This document shows positions 22,504 to 29,349 of a DNA stretch of 31,575 nt, one piece after another. Position 1 is the first letter of the stretch; each line of letters begins with the position of its first letter. The position numbers and the translations under genes are program-made. Origin of the DNA: Oxalobacteraceae bacterium UBA6704 (lineage in GTDB: Bacteria > Pseudomonadota > Gammaproteobacteria > Burkholderiales > Burkholderiaceae_D); assembly GCA_002454505.1 (NCBI GenBank), contig DKJA01000007.1, positions 1 through 31,575 on the forward strand, written 5' to 3'. The notes beneath the pieces were generated by a model. That model made no database searches, was not told the origin of the DNA, and saw only the letters and a program-made list of their open reading frames with translations.

Positions 22504-24135
22504 ATGACCAAGCACACGTCCCCGACCTGGTGGCAGGAAGCCATCATCTATCAGGTGTATCCGCGCAGCTACCTCGACACGAACGGCGACGGCGTGGGCG
22601 ACCTGAACGGCATTACGGACCGCCTCGACTACATCGCGAAGCTGGGCGTGGACATCGTGTGGATCTCGCCGTATTTCAAGTCGCCGATGAAGGACTTCGG
22701 CTACGACATCGCCGATTACTGCGACGTCGACCCGCTGTTTGGCAGCCTGGCCGACTTCGACCGGCTGATCGCCAAGGCCCACTCGCTCGACGTGAAAATC
22801 ATGATCGACCAGGTGATGTCGCACTGCTCCGAGCAGCACCCGTGGTTCGTCGAGAGCCGCAGCAGCCGCAGCAATCCGAAGGCCGACTGGTTCGTGTGGG
22901 CCGATCCGGCACCGGACGGCAATCCGCCGAACAACTGGCTGTCCGTGTTCGGCGGCTCGTCGTGGCAATGGGATTCGCGCCGCAAGCAGTACTACCTGCA
23001 CAACTTCCTCACGAGCCAGCCGGACCTGAACTTCCACAATCCCGAAGTGCAGCAGGCCATGCTCGATGCGCTGCGCTTCTGGCTGCAGCGGGGCGTCGAT
23101 GGCGTGCGCATGGATGCCGTCACGTTCCACTTCCACGACAGGCAGTTGCGCAGCAATCCGCCGGCCACCGTGCGCGACACGGCCACCGTCACGGACGTCA
23201 ACCCGTACGGCATGCAGGCCCACGTGTACGACAAGTGCCAGCCGGAGAACGTCGCCTTCCTGCAGCGCGTACGCAAGCTGCTGGACGAATTCGGTGCCGT
23301 GTCGATCGGCGAAGTGGGCGCGGACGATGCGCTCGCCTACATGGCCGAATACACGGCCGGCGGCGACAAGCTGCACATGGCCTACAGCTTCAATCTGCTG
23401 ACGGAAGACAGCTCGGCGCGCCACATCCGCACGCAGGTGGAAGACTTCAAACGCCGCGTCAAGGATGGCTGGGCCTCGTGGTCGGTCGGGAATCACGACG
23501 TGCCGCGCGTGGCCACGCGCTGGGGCGCCGGCAAGGATCCTGCCGCTTTTGGAAAGCTGGCATTGGCGATGCAGCTGTCGCTGAAAGGCACGCCGTGCCT
23601 GTACCAGGGCGACGAACTGGCCTTCACCGAAGCGGACGTGCCGTATGAACTGATCCAGGACCCGTACGGCATCACGTTCTGGCCCGAGTTCAAGGGCCGC
23701 GACGGCTGCCGCACGCCGATCGCGTGGACCGATGGCGACAACGGCGGCTTCACGTCCGGCACGCCGTGGTTGCCGGTAGCACCGGAACACAAGGCCGTTG
23801 CCGCATCCGTGCAGGAAGCAGATCCGCAATCACCGTTGAACTTCGCCCGCCGCATGATGGCGTGGCGCCGCACCATGCCGCAGCTGACGCGCGGCGAGAT
23901 CGTCTTCCTCGATGCGCCGGAACCGGTGCTGGCATTCCGCCGCGAACTGGCCGGCGAACGCACCGTGATCTGCGTGTTCAACCTGGGCGGCAGCGAAGTG
24001 ACGTTCGATCTGCCGGCCGCGCAGGGTGCGCAGAAGCTGGACGAACCGGGCCTGCCGGGCGAGATCGTCGACGGCCATGTGACGCTGCCACCTTGCGGCG
24101 CATGGTTTGGCTATGAGGCTTCAAGCGCGGCCTGA
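22504..24135 (+). CDS. Cytoplasmic GH13 alpha-glucosidase (subfamily 23-like)
   Basis: This enzyme of 543 residues has no signal peptide. It should hydrolyse imported maltose, maltodextrins or isomaltose to glucose. The N-terminus WWQEAIIYQVYPRSYLDTNGDGVGDLNGI is the classic oligo-glucosidase opening. Catalytic regions: DQVMSH (102-107), QPDLNFHNP (172-180), GVRMDAV with nucleophile D204, IGEVG with acid/base E270, and VGNHD with D332. QPDLN places it with oligo-1,6-glucosidase/alpha-glucosidase enzymes rather than alpha-amylases. The residue after the nucleophile is Ala205. In alpha-1,6-specific enzymes this is usually Val, so alpha-1,4 preference is more likely (inference). The ATG at 22504 was chosen because the promoter predicts a start near 22475 and homology begins just after it. 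The glucokinase-regulator gene lies 72 bases downstream on the same strand. Confidence 0.94.
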   Translation: MTKHTSPTWWQEAIIYQVYPRSYLDTNGDGVGDLNGITDRLDYIAKLGVDIVWISPYFKSPMKDFGYDIADYCDVDPLFGSLADFDRLIAKAHSLDVKIMIDQVMSHCSEQHPWFVESRSSRSNPKADWFVWADPAPDGNPPNNWLSVFGGSSWQWDSRRKQYYLHNFLTSQPDLNFHNPEVQQAMLDALRFWLQRGVDGVRMDAVTFHFHDRQLRSNPPATVRDTATVTDVNPYGMQAHVYDKCQPENVAFLQRVRKLLDEFGAVSIGEVGADDALAYMAEYTAGGDKLHMAYSFNLLTEDSSARHIRTQVEDFKRRVKDGWASWSVGNHDVPRVATRWGAGKDPAAFGKLALAMQLSLKGTPCLYQGDELAFTEADVPYELIQDPYGITFWPEFKGRDGCRTPIAWTDGDNGGFTSGTPWLPVAPEHKAVAASVQEADPQSPLNFARRMMAWRRTMPQLTRGEIVFLDAPEPVLAFRRELAGERTVICVFNLGGSEVTFDLPAAQGAQKLDEPGLPGEIVDGHVTLPPCGAWFGYEASSAA

Positions 24136-24207
24136 GGTTTTTAGTGCGCGGCATTTAAGGTATGCTGCGGCCTCGCCCGTCATAAAAATTCAGGACAAGA
24201 GAGCGCG

Positions 24208-26076
24208 ATGAGACAACTGGAAGTGGAACCAAAACTGGGCCGCGCCGCGTTTGCCGACGGGCCGCGGCTGCTGGCGGACATCGGCGCCACGCACGCGCGC
24301 TTCGCGCTGCAGACGGGCCCCGGCGAATACCAGGCAGTGCGCGTGCTGCAATGCGACGACTTCGCCGGCATCGTTCCGCTGCTGCGCAGCTACCTGGCCG
24401 ACCATCCCGGCATCAACCTGAATCACGGCGCGCTGGCGCTGGCCAACCCGGTGCACGGCGACTACATCCGGATGACCAACCGCGACTGGCAGTTCTCCAC
24501 CGACGAAGTGCGCCGCGAACTGGGCCTGCACACGCTGCTGGTGGTGAACGACTTCACCGCGCTGGCGATGGCGATCCCCGGCCTGAAGCCGTCCGACCTG
24601 CTGCAGGTGGGCGGCGGCACGCCGGCGGCGAATTCCGTCATCGGCGTGCTGGGGCCGGGCACGGGCCTGGGCTGCTCCGGCGTGATTCCCACCGTGGACG
24701 GTTTCGTCACGCTGGGTTCCGAAGGGGGCCACAACAACTTCGCGCCGGCCGACGAACGCGAATACGCGATCCTGCAGTACGCTTGGCAAACATGGCAGCA
24801 CGTGTCGAACGAGCGGCTGATTTCCGGCCCCGGCATGGAGATCATCTACCGCGCCATCGCCCGCCGCAACGGCCGGCAGGTACGCGACCTGACGTCGCAG
24901 CAGATCATTGCCGGCGCGCTGAAGGACAAGGACGCCTTGTGCATCGAAGTGCTGGAGTGCTTCTGCGCGATGCTGGGCGGCGCGGCCGCCAACCTGGCCG
25001 TCACGCTGGGCGCGTTCGGCGGCATCTTCATCGGCGGCGGCATCGTGCCGCGGATGGGCGAGTGGTTCCTCGAGTCGCCGTTCCGCACGCGCTTCGAATC
25101 GAAGGGGCGGTTTTCCTCGTATTTATCCGAGATCCCCACGTATGTGATCACCACGCCGAATCCGGCGTTCTATGGCGTGGCGACGATCCTGTCCGAACAC
25201 CTGCGCGGCCGCAGCGGCGCGAACACGCTGATGGAGCGGGTGCAGAACATGCACCACGAGCTGACGCCGGCCGAACAGCGCGTCGCCCAGCTGGTGCTGG
25301 AGCAGCCGCGCCTCGTGCTGAACGAGCCGATCGCCGATATCGCGCGCATGGCCGAAGTATCGCAGCCGACCGTGATCCGCTTCTGCCGCTCGCTGGGCTT
25401 CCTCGGCCTGGCCGATTTCAAGCTGAAGTTCGCCAGCAGCCTGACGGGCGCGATCCCCGTCCGCCACAGCCAGGTGCGCAACAGCGACAGCACGCATGAC
25501 CTGTCGGCCAAGGTGATCGACAACACGGTGTCCGCGATCCTCAAGTTCCGCGACCAGCTGGACGTGCGCTCGCTCGACCGCGCCATCGCACTGATAGCGA
25601 AGGCGAAGAAGGTGGAGTTCTACGCGATGGGCAATTCGCGCGTGGTGGGGCTGGACGGCCAGCACAAGTTCTTCCGCTTCCGCATTCCCACCGCCTCATA
25701 CGGCGACGCGCACCTGCTGTCGCTGGCGGCCGAACTGCTGCAACCGGGCGACGTGGTGATCGCCATCTCGAACTCGGGCAAGCTGCCCGACCTGCTGGCC
25801 GCCGTCGACGTGGCCCGCGCGGCCGGCGCCGACGTCATCGCCATCACGTCGAGCCAGTCGCCGCTGGCGAAGAAGGCCAGCGTGTGCCTGGCGGTGGATC
25901 ACTCGGAGGACAGCACGTCGTTCCTGTCGATGATCTCGCGGATCCTGCAGCTGCTGCTGATCGACATCCTCACCGTGGGCATCTCGCTCGATGCGCAGAA
26001 CAACGCGCTGGTCGTCGAACGCAAGGGCACGACGCCGGACAGCCCGCGGCTGATGATCTCGCACCTCGATACCTGA
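24208..26076 (+). CDS. glk: Bifunctional glucokinase / RpiR (HexR-like) transcriptional regulator fusion
   Basis: This protein of 622 residues joins two activities. The glucokinase half (about 15-335) phosphorylates glucose with ATP. It has the phosphate-binding loop ADIGATHARFAL (23-34), catalytic D115 in VVNDFTALA, GPGTGLG (149-155) and the glucose-binding block EGGHNNFAP (172-180). The regulator half begins with an RpiR-type N-terminal domain (about 340-415), whose helix-turn-helix reads IADIARMAEVSQPTVIRFCRSLGF. It ends with a sugar-isomerase SIS domain (about 460-600) containing YAMGNSRVVG and AISNSGKLPD. This fusion is known in Burkholderia and Ralstonia. SIS regulators of the HexR group respond to Entner-Doudoroff intermediates such as KDPG. 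HexR-like boxes stand before the GH13 and MFS genes, so this protein may control the pathway it serves. A strong terminator follows. Confidence 0.95.
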   Translation: MRQLEVEPKLGRAAFADGPRLLADIGATHARFALQTGPGEYQAVRVLQCDDFAGIVPLLRSYLADHPGINLNHGALALANPVHGDYIRMTNRDWQFSTDEVRRELGLHTLLVVNDFTALAMAIPGLKPSDLLQVGGGTPAANSVIGVLGPGTGLGCSGVIPTVDGFVTLGSEGGHNNFAPADEREYAILQYAWQTWQHVSNERLISGPGMEIIYRAIARRNGRQVRDLTSQQIIAGALKDKDALCIEVLECFCAMLGGAAANLAVTLGAFGGIFIGGGIVPRMGEWFLESPFRTRFESKGRFSSYLSEIPTYVITTPNPAFYGVATILSEHLRGRSGANTLMERVQNMHHELTPAEQRVAQLVLEQPRLVLNEPIADIARMAEVSQPTVIRFCRSLGFLGLADFKLKFASSLTGAIPVRHSQVRNSDSTHDLSAKVIDNTVSAILKFRDQLDVRSLDRAIALIAKAKKVEFYAMGNSRVVGLDGQHKFFRFRIPTASYGDAHLLSLAAELLQPGDVVIAISNSGKLPDLLAAVDVARAAGADVIAITSSQSPLAKKASVCLAVDHSEDSTSFLSMISRILQLLLIDILTVGISLDAQNNALVVERKGTTPDSPRLMISHLDT

Positions 26077-26094
26077 CAGCTTTTCGCTGCAATG

Positions 26095-26132
26095 AAAACG
26101 CCGGGCCGCTCAGTCGCCCCGGCGTTTTTTTT
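26095..26132 (+). terminator. Intrinsic terminator after the glucokinase-regulator gene
   Basis: A perfect 11-bp stem pairs AAAACGCCGGG (26095-26105) with CCCGGCGTTTT (26118-26128). The loop is 12 bases and eight T run to 26132. It starts 18 bases after the stop codon. Confidence 0.9.
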
Positions 26133-26144
26133 CGGCCTGCTGTT

Positions 26145-26247
26145 GGGGACTGTCCCCGCAGGGGCCTGTCCCCGGGTTGTTCTTCTGTCAGCATCTCGCT
26201 CACATCAAAAACAACCCCGGGGACAGGCCCCTGCGGGGACAGTCCCC
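26145..26247. repeat. Repeat family A, complete inverted pair
   Basis: A forward unit (26145-26179, one G short) and a full inverted unit (26212-26247) flank a 32-base AT-richer spacer. The inverted copy extends the conserved tail as GGGGTTGTTTTTGA. The two arms could form a 35-bp stem. The pair lies between the glk terminator and the PadR promoter. Confidence 0.9.
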
Positions 26248-26255
26248 AAAAATGC

Positions 26256-26283
26256 TTGCGTTCCGGCGGAAATCATTTAAGAT
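26256..26283 (+). promoter_or_regulatory. Promoter of the PadR-MFS operon
   Basis: TTGCGT (26256-26261), a 16-base spacer and TAAGAT (26278-26283). The matches are modest, but the -10 lies inside the perfect inverted repeat at 26276-26308, as expected for autoregulation. Confidence 0.4.
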
Positions 26284-26308
26284 ATATCTCATTGCGATAT
26301 ATCTTAAA
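26276..26308. promoter_or_regulatory. Perfect inverted repeat, probable operator of the PadR-family regulator
   Basis: TTTAAGATATATC (26276-26288) is the exact reverse complement of GATATATCTTAAA (26296-26308), with a 7-base spacer. It ends 9 bases before the ATG and covers the likely -10 and start site. It is the most AT-rich palindrome in the window. Confidence 0.75.
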
Positions 26309-26317
26309 GGATGAAAC

Positions 26318-26857
26318 ATGTTCGAACGATTCAAACACCACCATCACCACCACCCCCACATGCGCGGCGAGCACCATCATCATCACCGCGGCGGGCCGGG
26401 CGCCCGGGCGGGCAGGGCTTTCGATGCGGGCGCGATGCGCTATGTCGTGCTGGCGCTGATCGCCGAGAAGCCGCGCCATGGCTATGAGATCATCAAGGAG
26501 CTGGAGCAGCGCGTCGGCGGCGGCTATGCGCCGAGCCCGGGCGCGATCTATCCGCTGCTGGCGATGCTGGACGAGATGGGCCACGTGTCCGTCACCGCCG
26601 ACGGCAACAAGAAGCTGCACACGATCACGCCGGAAGGCCAGGCCTACCTGGACGAGAACAAGGCGATGGTCGATGCGCTGATGGCGCGGCTGTCCACGCC
26701 GCGTGCCGGCGGCGGCGACGACCTGCGCGCGGTGATGCATGAGCTGAAGCACGTCGTCATCGAGCGGGGCCGCGATCCGGCCGCGCCGGCCGAACGGCTG
26801 GCGGCGATCGCCGCGATCCTGCGCCGCGCCGGCGAAGAAATCGGCAAGCTGGCCTGA
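26318..26857 (+). CDS. PadR-family transcriptional regulator with histidine-rich N-terminus (YqjI-like)
   Basis: This repressor of 179 residues starts with a histidine cluster, HHHHHHPHMRGEHHHHH (residues 7-23, 12 His). Next come a winged helix-turn-helix typical of PadR (about 40-115, MRYVVLALIAEKPRHGYEIIKELEQR then YAPSPGAIYPLLAMLDEMGHV) and a C-terminal helical dimerisation arm. E. coli YqjI has the same layout: its His-rich extension binds nickel or iron and it represses a ferric reductase gene. Metal sensing is therefore a reasonable guess here, but the target gene differs. AAAGGATG lies close before the ATG. A perfect inverted repeat overlaps the promoter, which suggests autoregulation. 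An MFS exporter gene follows after 49 bases. The histidines are encoded by mixed CAC and CAT codons, so this is natural sequence. Confidence 0.92.
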   Translation: MFERFKHHHHHHPHMRGEHHHHHRGGPGARAGRAFDAGAMRYVVLALIAEKPRHGYEIIKELEQRVGGGYAPSPGAIYPLLAMLDEMGHVSVTADGNKKLHTITPEGQAYLDENKAMVDALMARLSTPRAGGGDDLRAVMHELKHVVIERGRDPAAPAERLAAIAAILRRAGEEIGKLA

Positions 26858-26867
26858 TATCCTCACG

Positions 26868-26888
26868 GGAGGGAGCGCGGCTCCCTCC
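26868..26888 (+). other. Perfect 9-bp hairpin between the PadR and MFS genes
   Basis: GGAGGGAGC (26868-26876) pairs with GCTCCCTCC (26880-26888) around a 3-base loop. No T tract follows, so it is not a standard terminator. It may attenuate read-through or protect mRNA. It lies 18 bases before the MFS ATG. Confidence 0.6.
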
Positions 26889-26906
26889 ATTCCAACCAAA
26901 AGAAGA

Positions 26907-28136
26907 ATGACACCACCCCTTACCGAAGGGCGCGAGCGCCTCGTACTGTGGCTGCTGGCGCTGATCCAGTTCACCGTCATCATGGATTTCATGGTGATGA
27001 TGCCGCTGGCGCCGCAGCTGATGCACGCCTTTGCCATCAGTCCCGCGCAGTTTTCCGGCGCCGTTTCCGCGTACGCCTGGTGCGCCGGCGCGTCCGGCCT
27101 GCTGGCCGCCACGTACATCGACCGCTTCGACCGCAAGCGCATGCTGCTGGCGGTCTTCATGCTGTTCAATCTGTCCAACCTGGCTTGCGCGCTGGCGCCC
27201 AATTTCCACGTGCTGGTGCTGTCGCGCGCCTTTGCCGGACTGACGGGCGGCGTGCTCGGCGCGATCGGCATGGCCATCATCGGCGACCTGATTCCCGCGC
27301 AGCGGCGCGGTGCCGCCACCGGCATCGTGATGACGTCGTTCTCGATGGCGGCCATCCTCGGCGTGCCGCTGGGCGTCGGCCTGGCCGCGCGCTTCGGCTG
27401 GCAGTCGCCGTTCTACCTGCTGGTGGTGTTCTCGATGCTGATCTGGTTTACCGCGGCGGGCGTGCTGCCCGCGATGACCAGCCATCTGGGCAGCCGCACG
27501 CCGCTGGCCCGCGTGCTGCCGGAGTTGGCCGGCCTGTTCCGCGTGCCGGCCCACCTGCGGGCTTTCCTGCTGACGTTCGTGACGATGCTGGGCGGGATGC
27601 TGGTAATCCCTTACATCTCGCCGGTATTGGTGGGGAACCTGGGCGTGGCGCCGGGCGACATCATGTGGATCTACATGGCGGGCGGCAGCGCGGCGTTCTT
27701 CAGCTCGCGGCTGATCGGCAAATGGTCGGACCGCGCCGGTCGGCAGCACGTGTTCCGCATCATTGGCGTGGGCTCGGTGCTGCCGGTGCTGGCCATCACG
27801 CACCTGCCGCAGCTGCCCCTGCTGGCGCTGGTGTGCTTCTTCCCGTTCTTCATGGTGCTGATGAATGGCCGCGTGGTGCCGATGCAGGCGCTGATGACGA
27901 CGGTGCCGGAACCGCACCGCCGCGGCGCCTTCCTCAGCGCGAACGCGGCCGTGCAGCAGGTAGCGACGGGGCTCGGCGCCCTGCTGGGCGGGCTGTGGCT
28001 GCACACGGATGCGGCCGGCCGCATCAGCGGCTATGGCCTGAACGGCTGGCTGGCGGCGGCACTGGCGCTGTTCGGCTGCTGGTGGGTAGGCCGCGTACAG
28101 CCGGCGGCGGCGCCTGCCGTTACAGTCCCTGCCTGA
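26907..28136 (+). CDS. MFS transporter, DHA1-like exporter
   Basis: This inner-membrane protein of 409 residues has about 12 hydrophobic segments. The first loop has DRFDRKRML (residues about 72-80), the MFS motif A region, and segment 5 has the antiporter-type motif MAAILGVPLGVGLAARFGW. This fits proton-driven drug, arabinose or metabolite exporters of the DHA1 branch. The substrate is unknown. The gene follows the His-rich PadR regulator on the same strand and is probably in the same operon, so its expression may follow metal or toxin levels. The last 17 bases overlap the 3' end of the convergent gene at 28120. Confidence 0.88.
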   Translation: MTPPLTEGRERLVLWLLALIQFTVIMDFMVMMPLAPQLMHAFAISPAQFSGAVSAYAWCAGASGLLAATYIDRFDRKRMLLAVFMLFNLSNLACALAPNFHVLVLSRAFAGLTGGVLGAIGMAIIGDLIPAQRRGAATGIVMTSFSMAAILGVPLGVGLAARFGWQSPFYLLVVFSMLIWFTAAGVLPAMTSHLGSRTPLARVLPELAGLFRVPAHLRAFLLTFVTMLGGMLVIPYISPVLVGNLGVAPGDIMWIYMAGGSAAFFSSRLIGKWSDRAGRQHVFRIIGVGSVLPVLAITHLPQLPLLALVCFFPFFMVLMNGRVVPMQALMTTVPEPHRRGAFLSANAAVQQVATGLGALLGGLWLHTDAAGRISGYGLNGWLAAALALFGCWWVGRVQPAAAPAVTVPA

Positions 28137-28764
28137 CGACGGCGTCCAGCAGGCGCTGCGCCTGTTGCAGCACGGGCGACGCGACACTGTCGCGGTCGAT
28201 CTCGCCGAACGTGCCTTCGCGGGTGCGCAGGCCATCGGCGCACAGCAGCGACAGCCGCACATTGCCCAGCTTCGGCGGCGCCGCGCGGCTCTTCGTGGCC
28301 GACTGCGCGGCCAGCGGCACGGCGGCATGGACGAGCAGCTTGCCGTGCTGCGCCACGTCTTCCGGCGAGCCTTCGAAGACGGCCACGCGGCCCGTGTGGT
28401 TGATGTAGCGTACGCTGCCGTCCGCATAGGCGGCCAGCACGTCGAGCCCTTCGGTCAGCGGCACTTCGACGACGACGCCCAGCAACTCGCGTGACGCCAC
28501 CGGCTGGCCGGCCGTGCGCAGCCACTGCCACGCCAGCAGCCGCACGCGGCTTTCCTCGGCGGGATCCTCGCCGATCGTCTGCACCACGCGCGCATCGGGC
28601 GCGGCGCCGAACAGCGCCGCTTCGGCGCCCGCTTCGCCCTGCCGGGTATCGTCGCAGAACATCAGCTGGTACACGAGGTTGAGTTCGTCCTTTTTATACG
28701 GACGGGCGGTGCCGCCCTTGCGGGCGAAGGAGGCTAGTAATTTCTTGAACATACCCGTAATCAT
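28120..28764 (-). CDS. Hypothetical protein, unrecognised
   Basis: This protein of 214 residues (or 210 if the ATG at 28752 is used) shows no motif I recognise. It begins MFKKLLASFARKGG with a basic amphipathic helix. It has no signal peptide or membrane segment, so it is probably cytoplasmic. Notable segments are NLVYQLMFCDDTRQGEAGAEAALFG and VVVEVPLTEGLDVLAAYADGSVRYINHTGRVAVFEG, which look like a compact alpha/beta domain. Codon use and GC match the neighbours, and the frame is long enough to be real. Neither start has a strong ribosome site. It is convergent with the MFS gene (17-base overlap). It is followed upstream by another small gene on the same strand 12 bases away, so the two may be cotranscribed. 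Confidence 0.75.
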   Translation of the reverse strand: MITGMFKKLLASFARKGGTARPYKKDELNLVYQLMFCDDTRQGEAGAEAALFGAAPDARVVQTIGEDPAEESRVRLLAWQWLRTAGQPVASRELLGVVVEVPLTEGLDVLAAYADGSVRYINHTGRVAVFEGSPEDVAQHGKLLVHAAVPLAAQSATKSRAAPPKLGNVRLSLLCADGLRTREGTFGEIDRDSVASPVLQQAQRLLDAVVRQGL

Positions 28765-28776
28765 AAGCGAAGGCGC

Positions 28777-29286
28777 TCAGCGCGATGCGGCCTCTTTGGC
28801 GCGCCACTGCGGCAGCGTGAGCCAGTCGCCGCTGGCGGCATCCTCGGCGAAGATCGTGCCGTCCGCCGCCGACACGTGGAACACGCCCCACGGCACCACC
28901 CGCTCCGGCATGTTCTCGACGAACGTCATGTCGTAGTAGGGCACGCCCCGCACGACGCTGGTCTTCTGCTCGTATTCGATCAGCGCCGCATGCCATTTGC
29001 CGCCGGACTGCTTTTCAACCTGCGCGGCCCACTGCTGCACTTCGGGCAGGGCCCACAGCTGCGCGGTGACCTGCTCACGGCTGTAGCGGTGCTGGGCGGG
29101 ATTCGATGGTGCGGGTTTCATGGCTTCCTTTGCTGTGCCGGCCGCGGGTGCGTCGGCCGGCTGGCCCACGTGCTGCGGATACAGGTACCACGCTCCCAGC
29201 GCGGCGGCCAGCAGTCCGGCCAGTGCGCCGGCCGCGGCGGGGAAGCGGGAAGGTTTGCTCATGGCGTGCCGGGTCTCGTTGTTCAT
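28777..29286 (-). CDS. Membrane-anchored hypothetical protein, unrecognised
   Basis: This protein of 169 residues (161 from the ATG at 29262, which directly precedes the hydrophobic region) has one N-terminal membrane segment (FPAAAGALAGLLAAALGAWYLYP). An Ala/Pro-rich linker and a periplasmic domain follow. The domain reads YYDMTFVENMPERVVPWGVFHVSAADGTIFAED near its end, vaguely like a PepSY-type fold, but I do not claim the family. The start is uncertain because neither ATG has a clear ribosome site. It lies 12 bases before the gene at 28764 on the same strand. Confidence 0.72.
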   Translation of the reverse strand: MNNETRHAMSKPSRFPAAAGALAGLLAAALGAWYLYPQHVGQPADAPAAGTAKEAMKPAPSNPAQHRYSREQVTAQLWALPEVQQWAAQVEKQSGGKWHAALIEYEQKTSVVRGVPYYDMTFVENMPERVVPWGVFHVSAADGTIFAEDAASGDWLTLPQWRAKEAASR

Positions 29287-29349
29287 GTGGGCACATGATA
29301 AACGAAACCGCGGCCCGCAAAGTGCGGCAATGCACCTGTCGATTGCAGA

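Noticed and set aside
26145..26247. CRISPR array
   Set aside because: Only two repeats, in inverted rather than direct orientation, with a single spacer and no cas genes.
26336..26386. His-tag-like sequence as a cloning artefact
   Set aside because: The codons are mixed, the cluster is broken by PHMRGE, and the position in a PadR regulator matches natural YqjI-like proteins.
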